From NCBI RefSeq assembly GCF_049674955.1, contig NZ_CP187232.1, positions 3,038,001 through 3,102,000 on the forward strand: 64,000 bases of DNA, read 5' to 3'. The translations under genes and the position numbers were made by a program. The DNA is from Sphaerisporangium viridialbum. GTDB taxonomy: Bacteria > Actinomycetota > Actinomycetes > Streptosporangiales > Streptosporangiaceae. Of the stretch, positions 7,377-15,196 are shown piece after piece. The notes under the pieces were generated by a model that was not told the DNA's origin, made no database searches, and saw only the letters and a list, made by a program, of their open reading frames with translations. Positions within the stretch are counted from its first letter, which is position 1; the number at the start of each line of letters is the position of its first letter.

Positions 7377-9416
7377 CTAGCTGGTGGTGAACACGACGTC
7401 CACCCAGTAGTTCGCGGATTGGTAGCTGCTGGTGGGGAAGGTGTTCGCCGCATTGTAGAGATAGATTCCGTTTCCGCCCTCATCGCCGTCCGCCAGGGCG
7501 TACAGGGAGCCGCTCGTGTATTGAGAAGTGAAATAGGGGGCTGTGGCCGAAAAGAACCCTGATGTGGTCTGGTAAGAGGCTATGTAGGTGGTGCCGGCGG
7601 TGATCGGCACGGGGGTGGCGAAGTTCACCTGCTGCCAGCCGGACGCGGTCTCGCCGGTGAAGGTCGCGCTGGCGAGCAGTGAGCCGCCGCTGGTCCACAG
7701 GCCGCCGGTGTGGGTGCCGGTGTTCATCGACCCCTTGTAGAACCGGATGCCGTCGATGGTCCCGTTCGTGGTGGCCCTGAATTTCACGCCGACCACGACG
7801 GGCCGGGAGTCCGGTACGGACGGCACGGCCGGGGTGGCCGATTTGTCCCACAAGCTTTTCGACGGCACGAAGACGACGTCGACCCAGTAGTTGGTGGACT
7901 GATAGGTGCTGGACGGGAAGGCGTTCGTCGAGCCGTAGTTGTAGACGCCGTTGCCGCCCTCCGCGCCATCCGCGAGTGCCAGCAGCGGGTCATTCGTGTA
8001 TTGCGTGGTGAAGTACTGCAGCGTGTACGAGAAATGCCCGGTCATCGTGAGATAAGACGCGATGTAGGTGGTGCCGGCGGTGATCGGCACGGGGGTGGCG
8101 AAGTTCACCTGCTGCCAGCCGGACGCGGTCTCGCCGGTGAAGGTCGCGCTGGCGAGCAGTGAGCCGCCGCTGGTCCACAGGCTGCCGATATGGGTGCCGG
8201 TGTTCGGGGAGCCCTTGTAGTACCGGATGCCGGTGATCGTGCCGTTGGCCGTGGCCTTGAACTTCACGCCGAGCACGACGGGCAGAGTGTCGGGATTGGC
8301 CGCGACGGCCGGCACGGCCGTGCTGTCCCAGAGAGTGCTCGTGACGACCTGGAGCACCTGGGCCGACGTGCTCGGGGCGAAGTGGATGATCGCCTGTCCG
8401 TCGGGGGTGTCGCCGCCCAGGTAGACGGCGGTGATCGGATGCTGTCCCGCGGCGAGGCTCGAGATCGTGAGCACGGCCGGTCCAGAGCCGGACTGGTTGG
8501 CGGAGCCGATGATGGTCGCGCCGTCCTTGAAGGCCACCTGACCTTGCGGAACGACCGAGCCGGAAACCGCGCTGACCGTGGCGGTCAAGGTGATCGACTG
8601 TCCCCTCTGGGCGGGGTTGGCCGACGTGGTCAGCGTGGTCGTGGTCGGAGGGTCGTTCGGGACGGTGACGCGGGTCTTCGGAGGGTTGCTGGTGCCCTGA
8701 AGGGCCGCCGTGCCGTTGAGGGCGAAGACCCGGCCGAAGACGGCGGCACCGCTGCTCACCGTGACGGAGTTCGTGGCCAGGACGTTCCCCCGGAAGGTGC
8801 AGAGCGTGCCAAGGGTGCCCGAATCGGTGAGCTGCCAGAACACGTTGTTCGCTTGGGCGCCGTTGACGAGGTTGATGTTGCTGGCGTTCGCGGTGGTGAG
8901 GGTGGCGGCTCGGAAGATGAAGACGGCATCCGGGTTGCTCTGCGCGTCGAGCGTGAGCGTCCCGGTTATCTGGAAGTTCCCGCCGGTGGGGGTGTAGACC
9001 CCGGGCGTCTGGGTGGTCCCGCCGAGTTCGGCGGCGACGGTGACGACGGGAGTGCGCCCGGCGACGTCATTGTAGGCGGCGACCAGATCGCTCTTGGCCG
9101 CCGAGGCGGTGGCGTCACCCGCGTGCGTCGCACCGCTCACGGTGCCGGGCGGGAAGCCCGTCACCGAGGTGCCGGGGCTGACTCCGAGATCTCCGGTGAT
9201 CGCGGTGAGGTCGGTGTTCGTCACCGCGGTGCCGGCCAGCACCCCGAAGGACGCGGCGCTGCCGAGGTTCACCGGTGACTGTGCCGCGCTCGCGCCGGAT
9301 GGGGTCGTGACGACCATGAACATCGCGAGGAGGGCGGCGAGGGCGGCGGCGAGGCATGACCTGCCGACGCGTGGACGGATGGAGGAGATGCTGGCGCTGT
9401 GCCTGGGCTTCGACAT
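7377..9416 (-). CDS. Secreted DUF3494 (ice-binding-like) protein with Ig-like and two DUF4082 domains
   Basis: The 679-residue protein begins with a Sec signal peptide (basic n-region, hydrophobic LAAALAALLAMFMVV, cleavage near ASAAQ). Domains in order: DUF3494 at about 50-260 (LGSAASFGVLAGTAVTNT, GDLGVSPGT, FPPGTVSG, TPGVY, VFIFRA, NNVFWQ), a Big_3-type Ig-like repeat at about 265-360 (NPAQRGQSITLTATV, FKDGATIIGS), and two DUF4082 domains at about 365-515 and 525-679 (GVKFKA/GIRYYKG, ASATFTGETASGWQQV). DUF3494 is the fold of ice-binding proteins but also occurs in mesophiles as an adhesive or wall domain. DUF4082 is likely carbohydrate-related. The start is the ATG at 9416; a longer frame upstream is open. 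Confidence 0.86.
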   Translation of the reverse strand: MSKPRHSASISSIRPRVGRSCLAAALAALLAMFMVVTTPSGASAAQSPVNLGSAASFGVLAGTAVTNTDLTAITGDLGVSPGTSVTGFPPGTVSGATHAGDATASAAKSDLVAAYNDVAGRTPVVTVAAELGGTTQTPGVYTPTGGNFQITGTLTLDAQSNPDAVFIFRAATLTTANASNINLVNGAQANNVFWQLTDSGTLGTLCTFRGNVLATNSVTVSSGAAVFGRVFALNGTAALQGTSNPPKTRVTVPNDPPTTTTLTTSANPAQRGQSITLTATVSAVSGSVVPQGQVAFKDGATIIGSANQSGSGPAVLTISSLAAGQHPITAVYLGGDTPDGQAIIHFAPSTSAQVLQVVTSTLWDSTAVPAVAANPDTLPVVLGVKFKATANGTITGIRYYKGSPNTGTHIGSLWTSGGSLLASATFTGETASGWQQVNFATPVPITAGTTYIASYLTMTGHFSYTLQYFTTQYTNDPLLALADGAEGGNGVYNYGSTNAFPSSTYQSTNYWVDVVFVPSKSLWDKSATPAVPSVPDSRPVVVGVKFRATTNGTIDGIRFYKGSMNTGTHTGGLWTSGGSLLASATFTGETASGWQQVNFATPVPITAGTTYIASYQTTSGFFSATAPYFTSQYTSGSLYALADGDEGGNGIYLYNAANTFPTSSYQSANYWVDVVFTTS
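7582..8182. repeat. Two identical 121-bp copies inside the DUF4082 repeats
   Basis: Positions 7582-7702 and 8062-8182 are identical base for base, 480 bp apart, while flanking parts of the two DUF4082 domains differ. This indicates recent duplication or gene conversion within the gene. Confidence 0.9.
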
Positions 9417-9793
9417 GGCAATCAACTTTTCGACGACGAGGTGCTTGGTCAGTGGCCGGCCTGAACCGTGCTGAGGCGCGGCCTCGTGATCGTGGCGGAG
9501 CAGGTGTCCGAGTCGTCTTCTGTCGTGCATGGCGGAGAAACGGGTGTTACGCAGATGGGCAATTCATCGGATACGTAACAGTTGCGCCTTTAATGGTGTC
9601 GACTACGGGGCTACGTTCGATCATTGGAAATTTCTGGTGACGTGCTGTGTTGCCTTTACTCCCGCATGGCCTTATCTCCAATACTTCAAAGGGCCCGAAT
9701 AGGCTTCGCGTGCTTTATATGGTGATTTAAGGGAGTTTGGCATTCGACCCGTTCAAGCGAGGCGGTGGGGAGGCGCCCGGTATGCGCGAGTCG
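9417..9793. other. Intergenic region between the two DUF3494 genes
   Basis: About 380 bp with no convincing gene. It is noticeably richer in A/T than its surroundings between about 9540 and 9740, as expected for the promoter region of the minus-strand gene starting at 9416. I could not pick out a convincing -35/-10 pair. An in-frame open extension of the 9416 gene reaches 9530 but lacks a better start. Confidence 0.5.
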
Positions 9794-10945
9794 CTAGCTC
9801 CCGCGGTTGAGCACCTGCTGGACCAGTACGGGCGACTGGCTCGGTGTGAAGTGGACCCACTGCTCGTTGACGGCGGTGCCCCCGCTGACGTACACGGCGG
9901 TCATCTGGCGTGGGCCGACGGAGAGTGCGGAGGTCGTGAACGTCGCGACCGCCGAACTGTTGAGCGGCGCCGAGCCGATGACGTTGGCGCCGTCCTTGAA
10001 GCTCACCACCCCGGTGGGGAGGAACGAATCGACGTTCCCGTGCACCGTGGCGGTGAAGGTCACGGGATCGCCCTGCTGTGAGGGGTTCGGCGAGGAGGTC
10101 AAGGTCGTGCTGGTCGGCGGGTCGTTCGGGGTGGTGACGCGAGTGGCCGGCCCGGTGGTGGTGCCGTCGATCGTGACCATGTTGTGGAGGGCGATGGTGC
10201 GGCCGTACATGGCCGTGCCCGTGGTCACCGCGATCGAGTTCCTCGCCAGGAGGTTCCCCCGGAAGGTGGCGTACCTTCCCAGGGTCGCCGAGTCGCCCAC
10301 CTGCCAGATGACGTTGTCCGCCTGGGCGCCGTTGACGAGGTCGATGTTGCTGACCCTGTCCGTGACCAGGGATGTCGCCTGGAAGATGAAGGTGGCGTTC
10401 GGGTCCGCCTGGGCGTCGAGGTGGAGCGTCCCGCTCAGGGTGAAGACGCCGCCCGGCGTGCGGTAGACGCCGGGGGTCATCGTCGAGCCGTTGCCGAGGA
10501 CCGAGGGCACGGTCGCCGTGGGCGTCCGGCTCGCGGCGTCGTTGTAGGCGGCGACCGCGGCGGCCATCTCCCTTCGCGCCTCGGCGTCGTTCAGATCGAT
10601 GGATCCCCGCACCTGGCCGGGCGGGAAGCCGCTCACGAAGGTTCCGGGGGTCACGTTGAGATCCCCGGTCACCGTGACCTTGTTCGTGCCGGTCACCGCC
10701 GTCCCGGCCATGACCGCGCAGTCCATCGCATAGCCGAGATCGACAGGTGGCACCGCGGCACCCGGACCGCGGGACGCGCCCGCCGTGGCGCTCGAAGCGC
10801 GCGGGGCGGCCGGGCCGATCGCCACGGCGCCCGAGATCGGCGGAGCGAAGGACGGGACCGCCATGACGATGACCGAGACGATCACCGCCGACCGGGAACG
10901 ACGGGTATTCCTGCCGAGAATACGCGGGCAACTGGTACTTATCAT
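9794..10945 (-). CDS. Secreted DUF3494 (ice-binding-like) protein with one Ig-like domain
   Basis: This 383-residue paralogue of the preceding protein has a signal sequence in the first 40 residues, DUF3494 at about 70-285 (AVMAGTAVTGTNKVTVTGDL, FPPGQVRGSID, TPGVYRTPGG, TFIFQA, DNVIWQVGDSATLG) and one Ig-like domain to the end (NPSQQGDPVTFTATV, SFKDGANVIGS). It lacks the DUF4082 pair. The ATG at 10945 follows AAGGA 7 nt upstream; the open frame above it to 10975 is not needed. The two genes lie in tandem between sugar-nucleotide genes, so a surface or glycan-associated role is likely. Confidence 0.86.
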   Translation of the reverse strand: MISTSCPRILGRNTRRSRSAVIVSVIVMAVPSFAPPISGAVAIGPAAPRASSATAGASRGPGAAVPPVDLGYAMDCAVMAGTAVTGTNKVTVTGDLNVTPGTFVSGFPPGQVRGSIDLNDAEARREMAAAVAAYNDAASRTPTATVPSVLGNGSTMTPGVYRTPGGVFTLSGTLHLDAQADPNATFIFQATSLVTDRVSNIDLVNGAQADNVIWQVGDSATLGRYATFRGNLLARNSIAVTTGTAMYGRTIALHNMVTIDGTTTGPATRVTTPNDPPTSTTLTSSPNPSQQGDPVTFTATVHGNVDSFLPTGVVSFKDGANVIGSAPLNSSAVATFTTSALSVGPRQMTAVYVSGGTAVNEQWVHFTPSQSPVLVQQVLNRGS

Positions 10946-11120
10946 CTGTCGTTCCTTCTCCGGTATCAATGCCATTTGAATCGGCGACTCACGTCACTAT
11001 CGCCGGTCTTGCGGTGCATGGCCGAACGACACGCCCGGATCGCCGCGGGATCGACGTTATAAGAAGGCCCGCCTTTTACAGTCGTTCCTGTACTTTTTCG
11101 AAACGCCGGGGGGATCTGAA

Positions 11121-12380
11121 ATGGGAGACAAGCTGGTCGTCGTCGGGCAGGGTTATGTGGGCCTGCCTTTGGCGATGCGGGCGGTCGAGACCGGATTCGA
11201 CGTCGTGGGCATCGACGTGGACGAGTGGCGTGTCAAGCGGCTGAACGCCGCGGAGTCCTATGTCGAGGACATCAGCGGCTACGTGCTCGCCGCCGCGCAT
11301 TCTTCCGGCCGTTATCTCGCCAGTACGGACTACGCCGACGCGGAGGGGTTCGACGTCTGCGTGATCACCGTGCCCACGCCTCTCCGCGACGGCGCTCCCG
11401 ACCTGCGTCACATCGGCTCGGCCGGCGAGTCCATCGCGCCGCTGGTGCGGCGGGGCGCCACGGTGATCCTGGAGTCCACCACCTATCCGGGCACCACCGA
11501 GGAGCACCTGCGTCCGCTGCTCGAGGCAGGCTCCGGTCTGCGCACGCCCGAGGACTTCTTCCTCGGTTACAGTCCGGAGCGGATCGACCCGGGGAACGGC
11601 CGGTGGCGGCTCGACAACACGCCTAAGGTCGTGTCCGGCATCGACGAGGCTTCCCTGGACCGGATCCAGGCGTTCTACCGGCGAATAGTGCAGGAGGTCG
11701 TCCCCGTCTCCTCACTGCAGGTCGCCGAGCTCTGCAAGCTTCTGGAGAACACCTTCAGGCATGTCAACATCGCCCTGGTCAACGAGTTGTCCATCTTCGC
11801 GCAGCAGCTCAGGATCGACGTCTGGGAAGCGATCGACGCCGCCTCCACCAAGCCGTTCGGCTACATGCGCTTCACCCCCGGGCCCGGCGTCGGCGGTCAC
11901 TGCCTGCCGATCGACCCGTCCTATCTGTCATGGAGGGTCAAGCGCAGCCTGGGGCACAACTTCAGGTTCGTGGAGCTGGCGAACGACATCAACGACCACA
12001 TGCCGGACAACGTCGTGCAGCGGCTGAGCCTCGCGCTCAACCAGAGGCGCAAGGCGATCAACGGCAGCCGGGTCCTCGTGCTCGGGGTCGCCTACAAGAA
12101 GAACGCGGGAGACTGCCGCGAGTCGCCCGCGATCGAGGTGACCAAGGCCCTGTGCAAGCTCGGCGCGGATGTGAGAGTCGTGGATCCGTATGTCGACAGC
12201 TCCCTGCTTCCGGCTGAGATGGACATGGTGCGGCTCACCGAGACAGAGCTGGCCCAGGCGGACGCGGTCCTGGTGCTCACCGACCACGACTGCTTCGACT
12301 ACGGCCTCGTGCAGCGGGCGAGCCCCTTCGTCTTCGACGCGCGCAACCGCTGCAGGGGCCCCAACGTCGAGTGCCTGTGA
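11121..12380 (+). CDS. wecC: UDP-N-acetyl-D-mannosaminuronate dehydrogenase-like (UDP-sugar 6-dehydrogenase)
   Basis: The 419-residue enzyme has the N-terminal NAD motif GQGYVGLPLA, ITVPTPL, STTYPGTTEE, GYSPERIDPGN, the central helix KLLENTFRHVNIALVNE, the active-site segment PGPGVGGHCLPIDP (Cys261 as nucleophile) and a C-terminal UDP-binding domain. YSPERIDPG and GGHCLPIDP are characteristic of UDP-ManNAc/UDP-GlcNAc 6-dehydrogenases (WecC/WbpA type) rather than UDP-glucose dehydrogenases. The start follows a GGGGGG tract. Oxidation to an N-acetyl uronic acid is expected; the precise epimer is not certain because the 2-epimerase (wecB) is not in the window. Confidence 0.88.
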   Translation: MGDKLVVVGQGYVGLPLAMRAVETGFDVVGIDVDEWRVKRLNAAESYVEDISGYVLAAAHSSGRYLASTDYADAEGFDVCVITVPTPLRDGAPDLRHIGSAGESIAPLVRRGATVILESTTYPGTTEEHLRPLLEAGSGLRTPEDFFLGYSPERIDPGNGRWRLDNTPKVVSGIDEASLDRIQAFYRRIVQEVVPVSSLQVAELCKLLENTFRHVNIALVNELSIFAQQLRIDVWEAIDAASTKPFGYMRFTPGPGVGGHCLPIDPSYLSWRVKRSLGHNFRFVELANDINDHMPDNVVQRLSLALNQRRKAINGSRVLVLGVAYKKNAGDCRESPAIEVTKALCKLGADVRVVDPYVDSSLLPAEMDMVRLTETELAQADAVLVLTDHDCFDYGLVQRASPFVFDARNRCRGPNVECL

Positions 12381-12388
12381 GTCCGGAT

Positions 12389-12423
12389 GCCCGGCCCCCG
12401 GGGCGATCGCCCGGGGGCCGGGC
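12389..12423. terminator. Bidirectional terminator hairpin
   Basis: A perfect 14-bp GC-rich stem (GCCCGGCCCCCGGG with its complement) around the loop GCGATCG lies between the convergent wecC-like and SDR genes. There is no T tract, which is usual in high-GC actinomycetes. Confidence 0.75.
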
Positions 12424-12441
12424 GCCTGAGGCTCGCGCCGG

Positions 12442-13191
12442 TCAGCGGCCGATGCCCGCGGAGACCCGGCTGACCACGCCACGCGGCACGTACCTCGCGA
12501 TCGCCGCGATCACCTTGTACCTCGGGTCCGGCACGCTCACGGGCAGGCCGCGGGCGAAGTCGCGCATGGCGGCGTCGACCACGCGATCGGCGGAGAGCCA
12601 GAGGAACCCGGGAATGCCGGAGGTGTCGATCGCCGCCCGCTCGTGGAACTCGGTCCGCACGAACCCCGGGCAAAGGGCCATGACGCGCACGCGAGGCTCC
12701 GGGACCCGCAGGGCGAGCGACTCGCTGAAGGTGACCACCCAGGCCTTGGAGGCGCTGTACGTGCCGTGCGGGAAGAACGCCGCCACGGAGGCGACGTTGA
12801 TCACTCCGCCGCGGCCCCGCGCCCGGATGGCGGGCAGGGCGGCCATCGTCAGCCGCAGCACCGCCTCGCAGTGCACGCGCAGCATGGTCACCTCGTCGGC
12901 CACCGGCACGTCGAGGGCCGCGCCGGAGTGGCCGAAACCGGCGTTGTTGACCAGCAGGTCGACCCCCTCGCGCAGCCGCTTCTCCACCGCGGTGACCCCC
13001 TCGCCGGTGGCGAGGTCGGCGGCGAGCACCTCGGCCGCCACGCCGTACCGGCGGTGCAGCTCGGAGGCCGCCGAGGTGAGTCGCTTCTCGTCGCGGGCGA
13101 CCAGCACGAGGGAGAACCCGTCGGCGGCGAGCCTGCGTGCGAAGGCGGCGCCGAGACCGGCGGTCGCGCCCGTGATCAGTGCGGTAGGCAT
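12442..13191 (-). CDS. Short-chain dehydrogenase/reductase
   Basis: The 249-residue classical SDR has the cofactor motif TGATAGLGAAFA at the N-terminus, the NNAG motif (LLVNNAGFG), the active-site Ser region (INVASVAAFFPHG) and YSASK (catalytic Tyr and Lys). The loop after strand 2 (VARDEKRL) has an Arg suited to NADP. The substrate is unknown. The gene is convergent with wecC across a terminator and 36 bp downstream of the pirin gene on the same strand. Confidence 0.9.
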   Translation of the reverse strand: MPTALITGATAGLGAAFARRLAADGFSLVLVARDEKRLTSAASELHRRYGVAAEVLAADLATGEGVTAVEKRLREGVDLLVNNAGFGHSGAALDVPVADEVTMLRVHCEAVLRLTMAALPAIRARGRGGVINVASVAAFFPHGTYSASKAWVVTFSESLALRVPEPRVRVMALCPGFVRTEFHERAAIDTSGIPGFLWLSADRVVDAAMRDFARGLPVSVPDPRYKVIAAIARYVPRGVVSRVSAGIGR

Positions 13192-13227
13192 GAACGCAGA
13201 CTAGCGACCACAGGTCGCGTGTACTCC

Positions 13228-14220
13228 CTAGAGGGTCTCGTCCCGGGCGGAGCGGTGGGGGATCTTCTCGGCGGGGACCACGCCCATGCGGCCCGCCTGG
13301 AAGTCCTCGAAGGCCTGGACGATCTCGTTCCGGGTGTTCATCACGAACGGGCCGTACCGGGCGATCGGCTCCTTGATCGGCAGCCCGCCGAGCACGAGGA
13401 TCTCCCATCCCTGCGCGCTGGCCACCGGCTGGGAGTCCGCCGCACGCAGTGTCAGCGCCTCGCCGCGCGGGCCGAAGGTGGCCAGCCGGCCCTCGTCCAG
13501 CGCGGTGTTGGCGGTGCCGACGGTGCCCCGGCCGCTGAGGACGTACACCAGGGCGTTGAAGTCCGCCGGCCACGGCAGGTCCAGCCGTGCGCCGGGGGCG
13601 ACGGTCGCGTGCAGGTAGGTGATCGGCGTGTAGGTGATGCCCGGCCCGTCGTGCCCGGCGAGCGATCCCGCGATGACCCGGACCAGGGAGGACCCGTCCT
13701 CGCTCGAAAGGAGCTTCACGTCGCTCCGATTGATGTCCTGGTAGCGCGGCGCGACCCACTTCTGCGCGCGGGGCAGGTTGACCCACAGCTGCACGCCGTG
13801 GAAGAGGCCGCCCGAGGCGACCAGCTCCGGCGGCGGCTGCTCGATGTGCTGCAGTCCGCTTCCCGCGGTCATCCACTGCGTGTCGCCGTCGGAGATCAGG
13901 CCGCCGCCGCCCGTGGTGTCCCGGTGCTGGAAGGCGCCGTCGATGATGTAGGTCACCGTCTCGAAGCCGCGGTGGGGGTGCCAGGGCGTGCCCATTGCCT
14001 CGCCCGGCGCGTACTCCACCGCGCCCATGTGGTCGAGCAGGAGGAAGGGGTCGGCCAGCGAGAGGTCGACGCCCGGGAAGGGGCGGCGCACGGCGAAGCC
14101 CTCCCCCTCCAAGTGGTGCTCCGCGGTGATGACCCTCGCGACCGGACGCCAGGCCGTGGTGGCCTCGGGCAGCCGCGGGAGCCTCGGGAGGGTCAGGGTG
14201 TCAGCGGTGACGGCAGGCAT
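13228..14220 (-). CDS. Pirin family bicupin protein
   Basis: The 330-residue bicupin has the pirin metal site: HPHRGFETVTY in the N-terminal cupin, with the later His and Glu expected about 45 residues on (LQHIEQ). FLLLDHMGAVEY and GVQLWVNLPRAQKW are typical pirin segments. Bacterial pirins bind iron; some act as quercetinase-like dioxygenases and others as regulators. The ATG at 14220 has an AAGGAAGAAGGG tract just upstream. The frame is open further upstream (to 14325) but without support. Confidence 0.9.
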   Translation of the reverse strand: MPAVTADTLTLPRLPRLPEATTAWRPVARVITAEHHLEGEGFAVRRPFPGVDLSLADPFLLLDHMGAVEYAPGEAMGTPWHPHRGFETVTYIIDGAFQHRDTTGGGGLISDGDTQWMTAGSGLQHIEQPPPELVASGGLFHGVQLWVNLPRAQKWVAPRYQDINRSDVKLLSSEDGSSLVRVIAGSLAGHDGPGITYTPITYLHATVAPGARLDLPWPADFNALVYVLSGRGTVGTANTALDEGRLATFGPRGEALTLRAADSQPVASAQGWEILVLGGLPIKEPIARYGPFVMNTRNEIVQAFEDFQAGRMGVVPAEKIPHRSARDETL

Positions 14221-14477
14221 GGGAGCCCTTCTTCCTTGGCTGTGACGTGCGCCGCCACACCTTCCCGGTATGGCGTCGCGCCTCGTGGACGAGGATACTC
14301 CGCACAACAGAAGTTGATGTTTCAACTATTCCCGCGAACCTGAGGCCGGGCTGTGTAACAAGACGAGCTAACTTTCCGGAAAGATTTGGTCAAGATTTCC
14401 AAAATCTTTGCAGGGGAGGATGCCGGGAAAGCGGGCACAACAACCATGTTGACCCGCAAGGCGGAGGTAAGGCCCCT

Positions 14478-15179
14478 GTGGAAAGAGCGCGGGTGGGGTC
14501 TCGGTTGATCATGTCGGCGGCGACTGCTGCTGTCCTGGTCACCGGGCTGGCCGGTTGTGGTGGTGCCGATTTCACGTATGTCATGGGCAACGACGGGCAG
14601 AGCTACTTCAAGGTGCCCGCCACGTGGCAGAAGGTAGACCAGAAAGCGCTGGACCGGAAGGTCTTCGGTGACATGGCCTCCGCCACCGCCCAGGTACGAA
14701 AACGGCTCTCCTGGACGGTCGCCTACGACGGCTTCAGCAGGCCGTCGGCCGACCACCTGCTGGACTCCGAGGGCTCCGAGGAGCCGTTCGCCTTCGCGAT
14801 GGTGTCGAACCTCACCGAGTCGGAGCGGGACGCGGTCTCCCTGGACGTCCTGCGCAACGCGGCGATGCTGCCGGTCGTGGTCAGCGACGACCTCCGCAAG
14901 CAGATGGAGGACACCCCCGCCTATCCCTTCAAGGACTTCGAACTCCTCAGCGACGAGGTGCTCCCACCCCAGGACGGCGTGCGAGGCGTCCACCTGGTCT
15001 ACAACTTCAAGGTGCTCGGAGGCCCGGTTCAGACCTTCGACCAGACCGCCTACCTCGCCGCGGACGGCAGTCGCGTATCCGTCCTCCTCATCCGCTGCTC
15101 GGCCACGTGCTACCAGAGCCGGACGCAGGAGCTCGACAAGATCGCGCAGTCCTTCAAGGTCAAGCGAATTCCCGGGTGA
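14478..15179 (+). CDS. Putative lipoprotein, function unknown
   Basis: The GTG at 14478, preceded by GGAGGTAAGG, starts a 233-residue protein with a lipoprotein signal peptide: VERARVGSRL, a hydrophobic run, and the lipobox LAGC followed by GGAD. The mature part (TYVMGNDGQSYFKVPATWQK) has no family I recognise; it reads like a soluble domain with a late CSATC cysteine pair. It lies 17 bp upstream of the FtsH-like gene on the same strand and may be co-transcribed. The 257 bp before it contain no gene; an A/T-richer stretch near 14310-14420 is the likely promoter region. Confidence 0.75.
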   Translation: MERARVGSRLIMSAATAAVLVTGLAGCGGADFTYVMGNDGQSYFKVPATWQKVDQKALDRKVFGDMASATAQVRKRLSWTVAYDGFSRPSADHLLDSEGSEEPFAFAMVSNLTESERDAVSLDVLRNAAMLPVVVSDDLRKQMEDTPAYPFKDFELLSDEVLPPQDGVRGVHLVYNFKVLGGPVQTFDQTAYLAADGSRVSVLLIRCSATCYQSRTQELDKIAQSFKVKRIPG

Positions 15180-15196
15180 CCGGGTGAGGAGCCCCG

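Noticed and set aside
8190..9278. 362-codon + strand frame opposite the DUF3494/DUF4082 gene
   Set aside because: Antisense shadow; no signal or domain, while the minus strand has signal peptide and domains.
12643..14343. 566-codon open frame on the + strand across SDR and pirin
   Set aside because: Antisense shadow of two well-supported genes; no recognisable domain.
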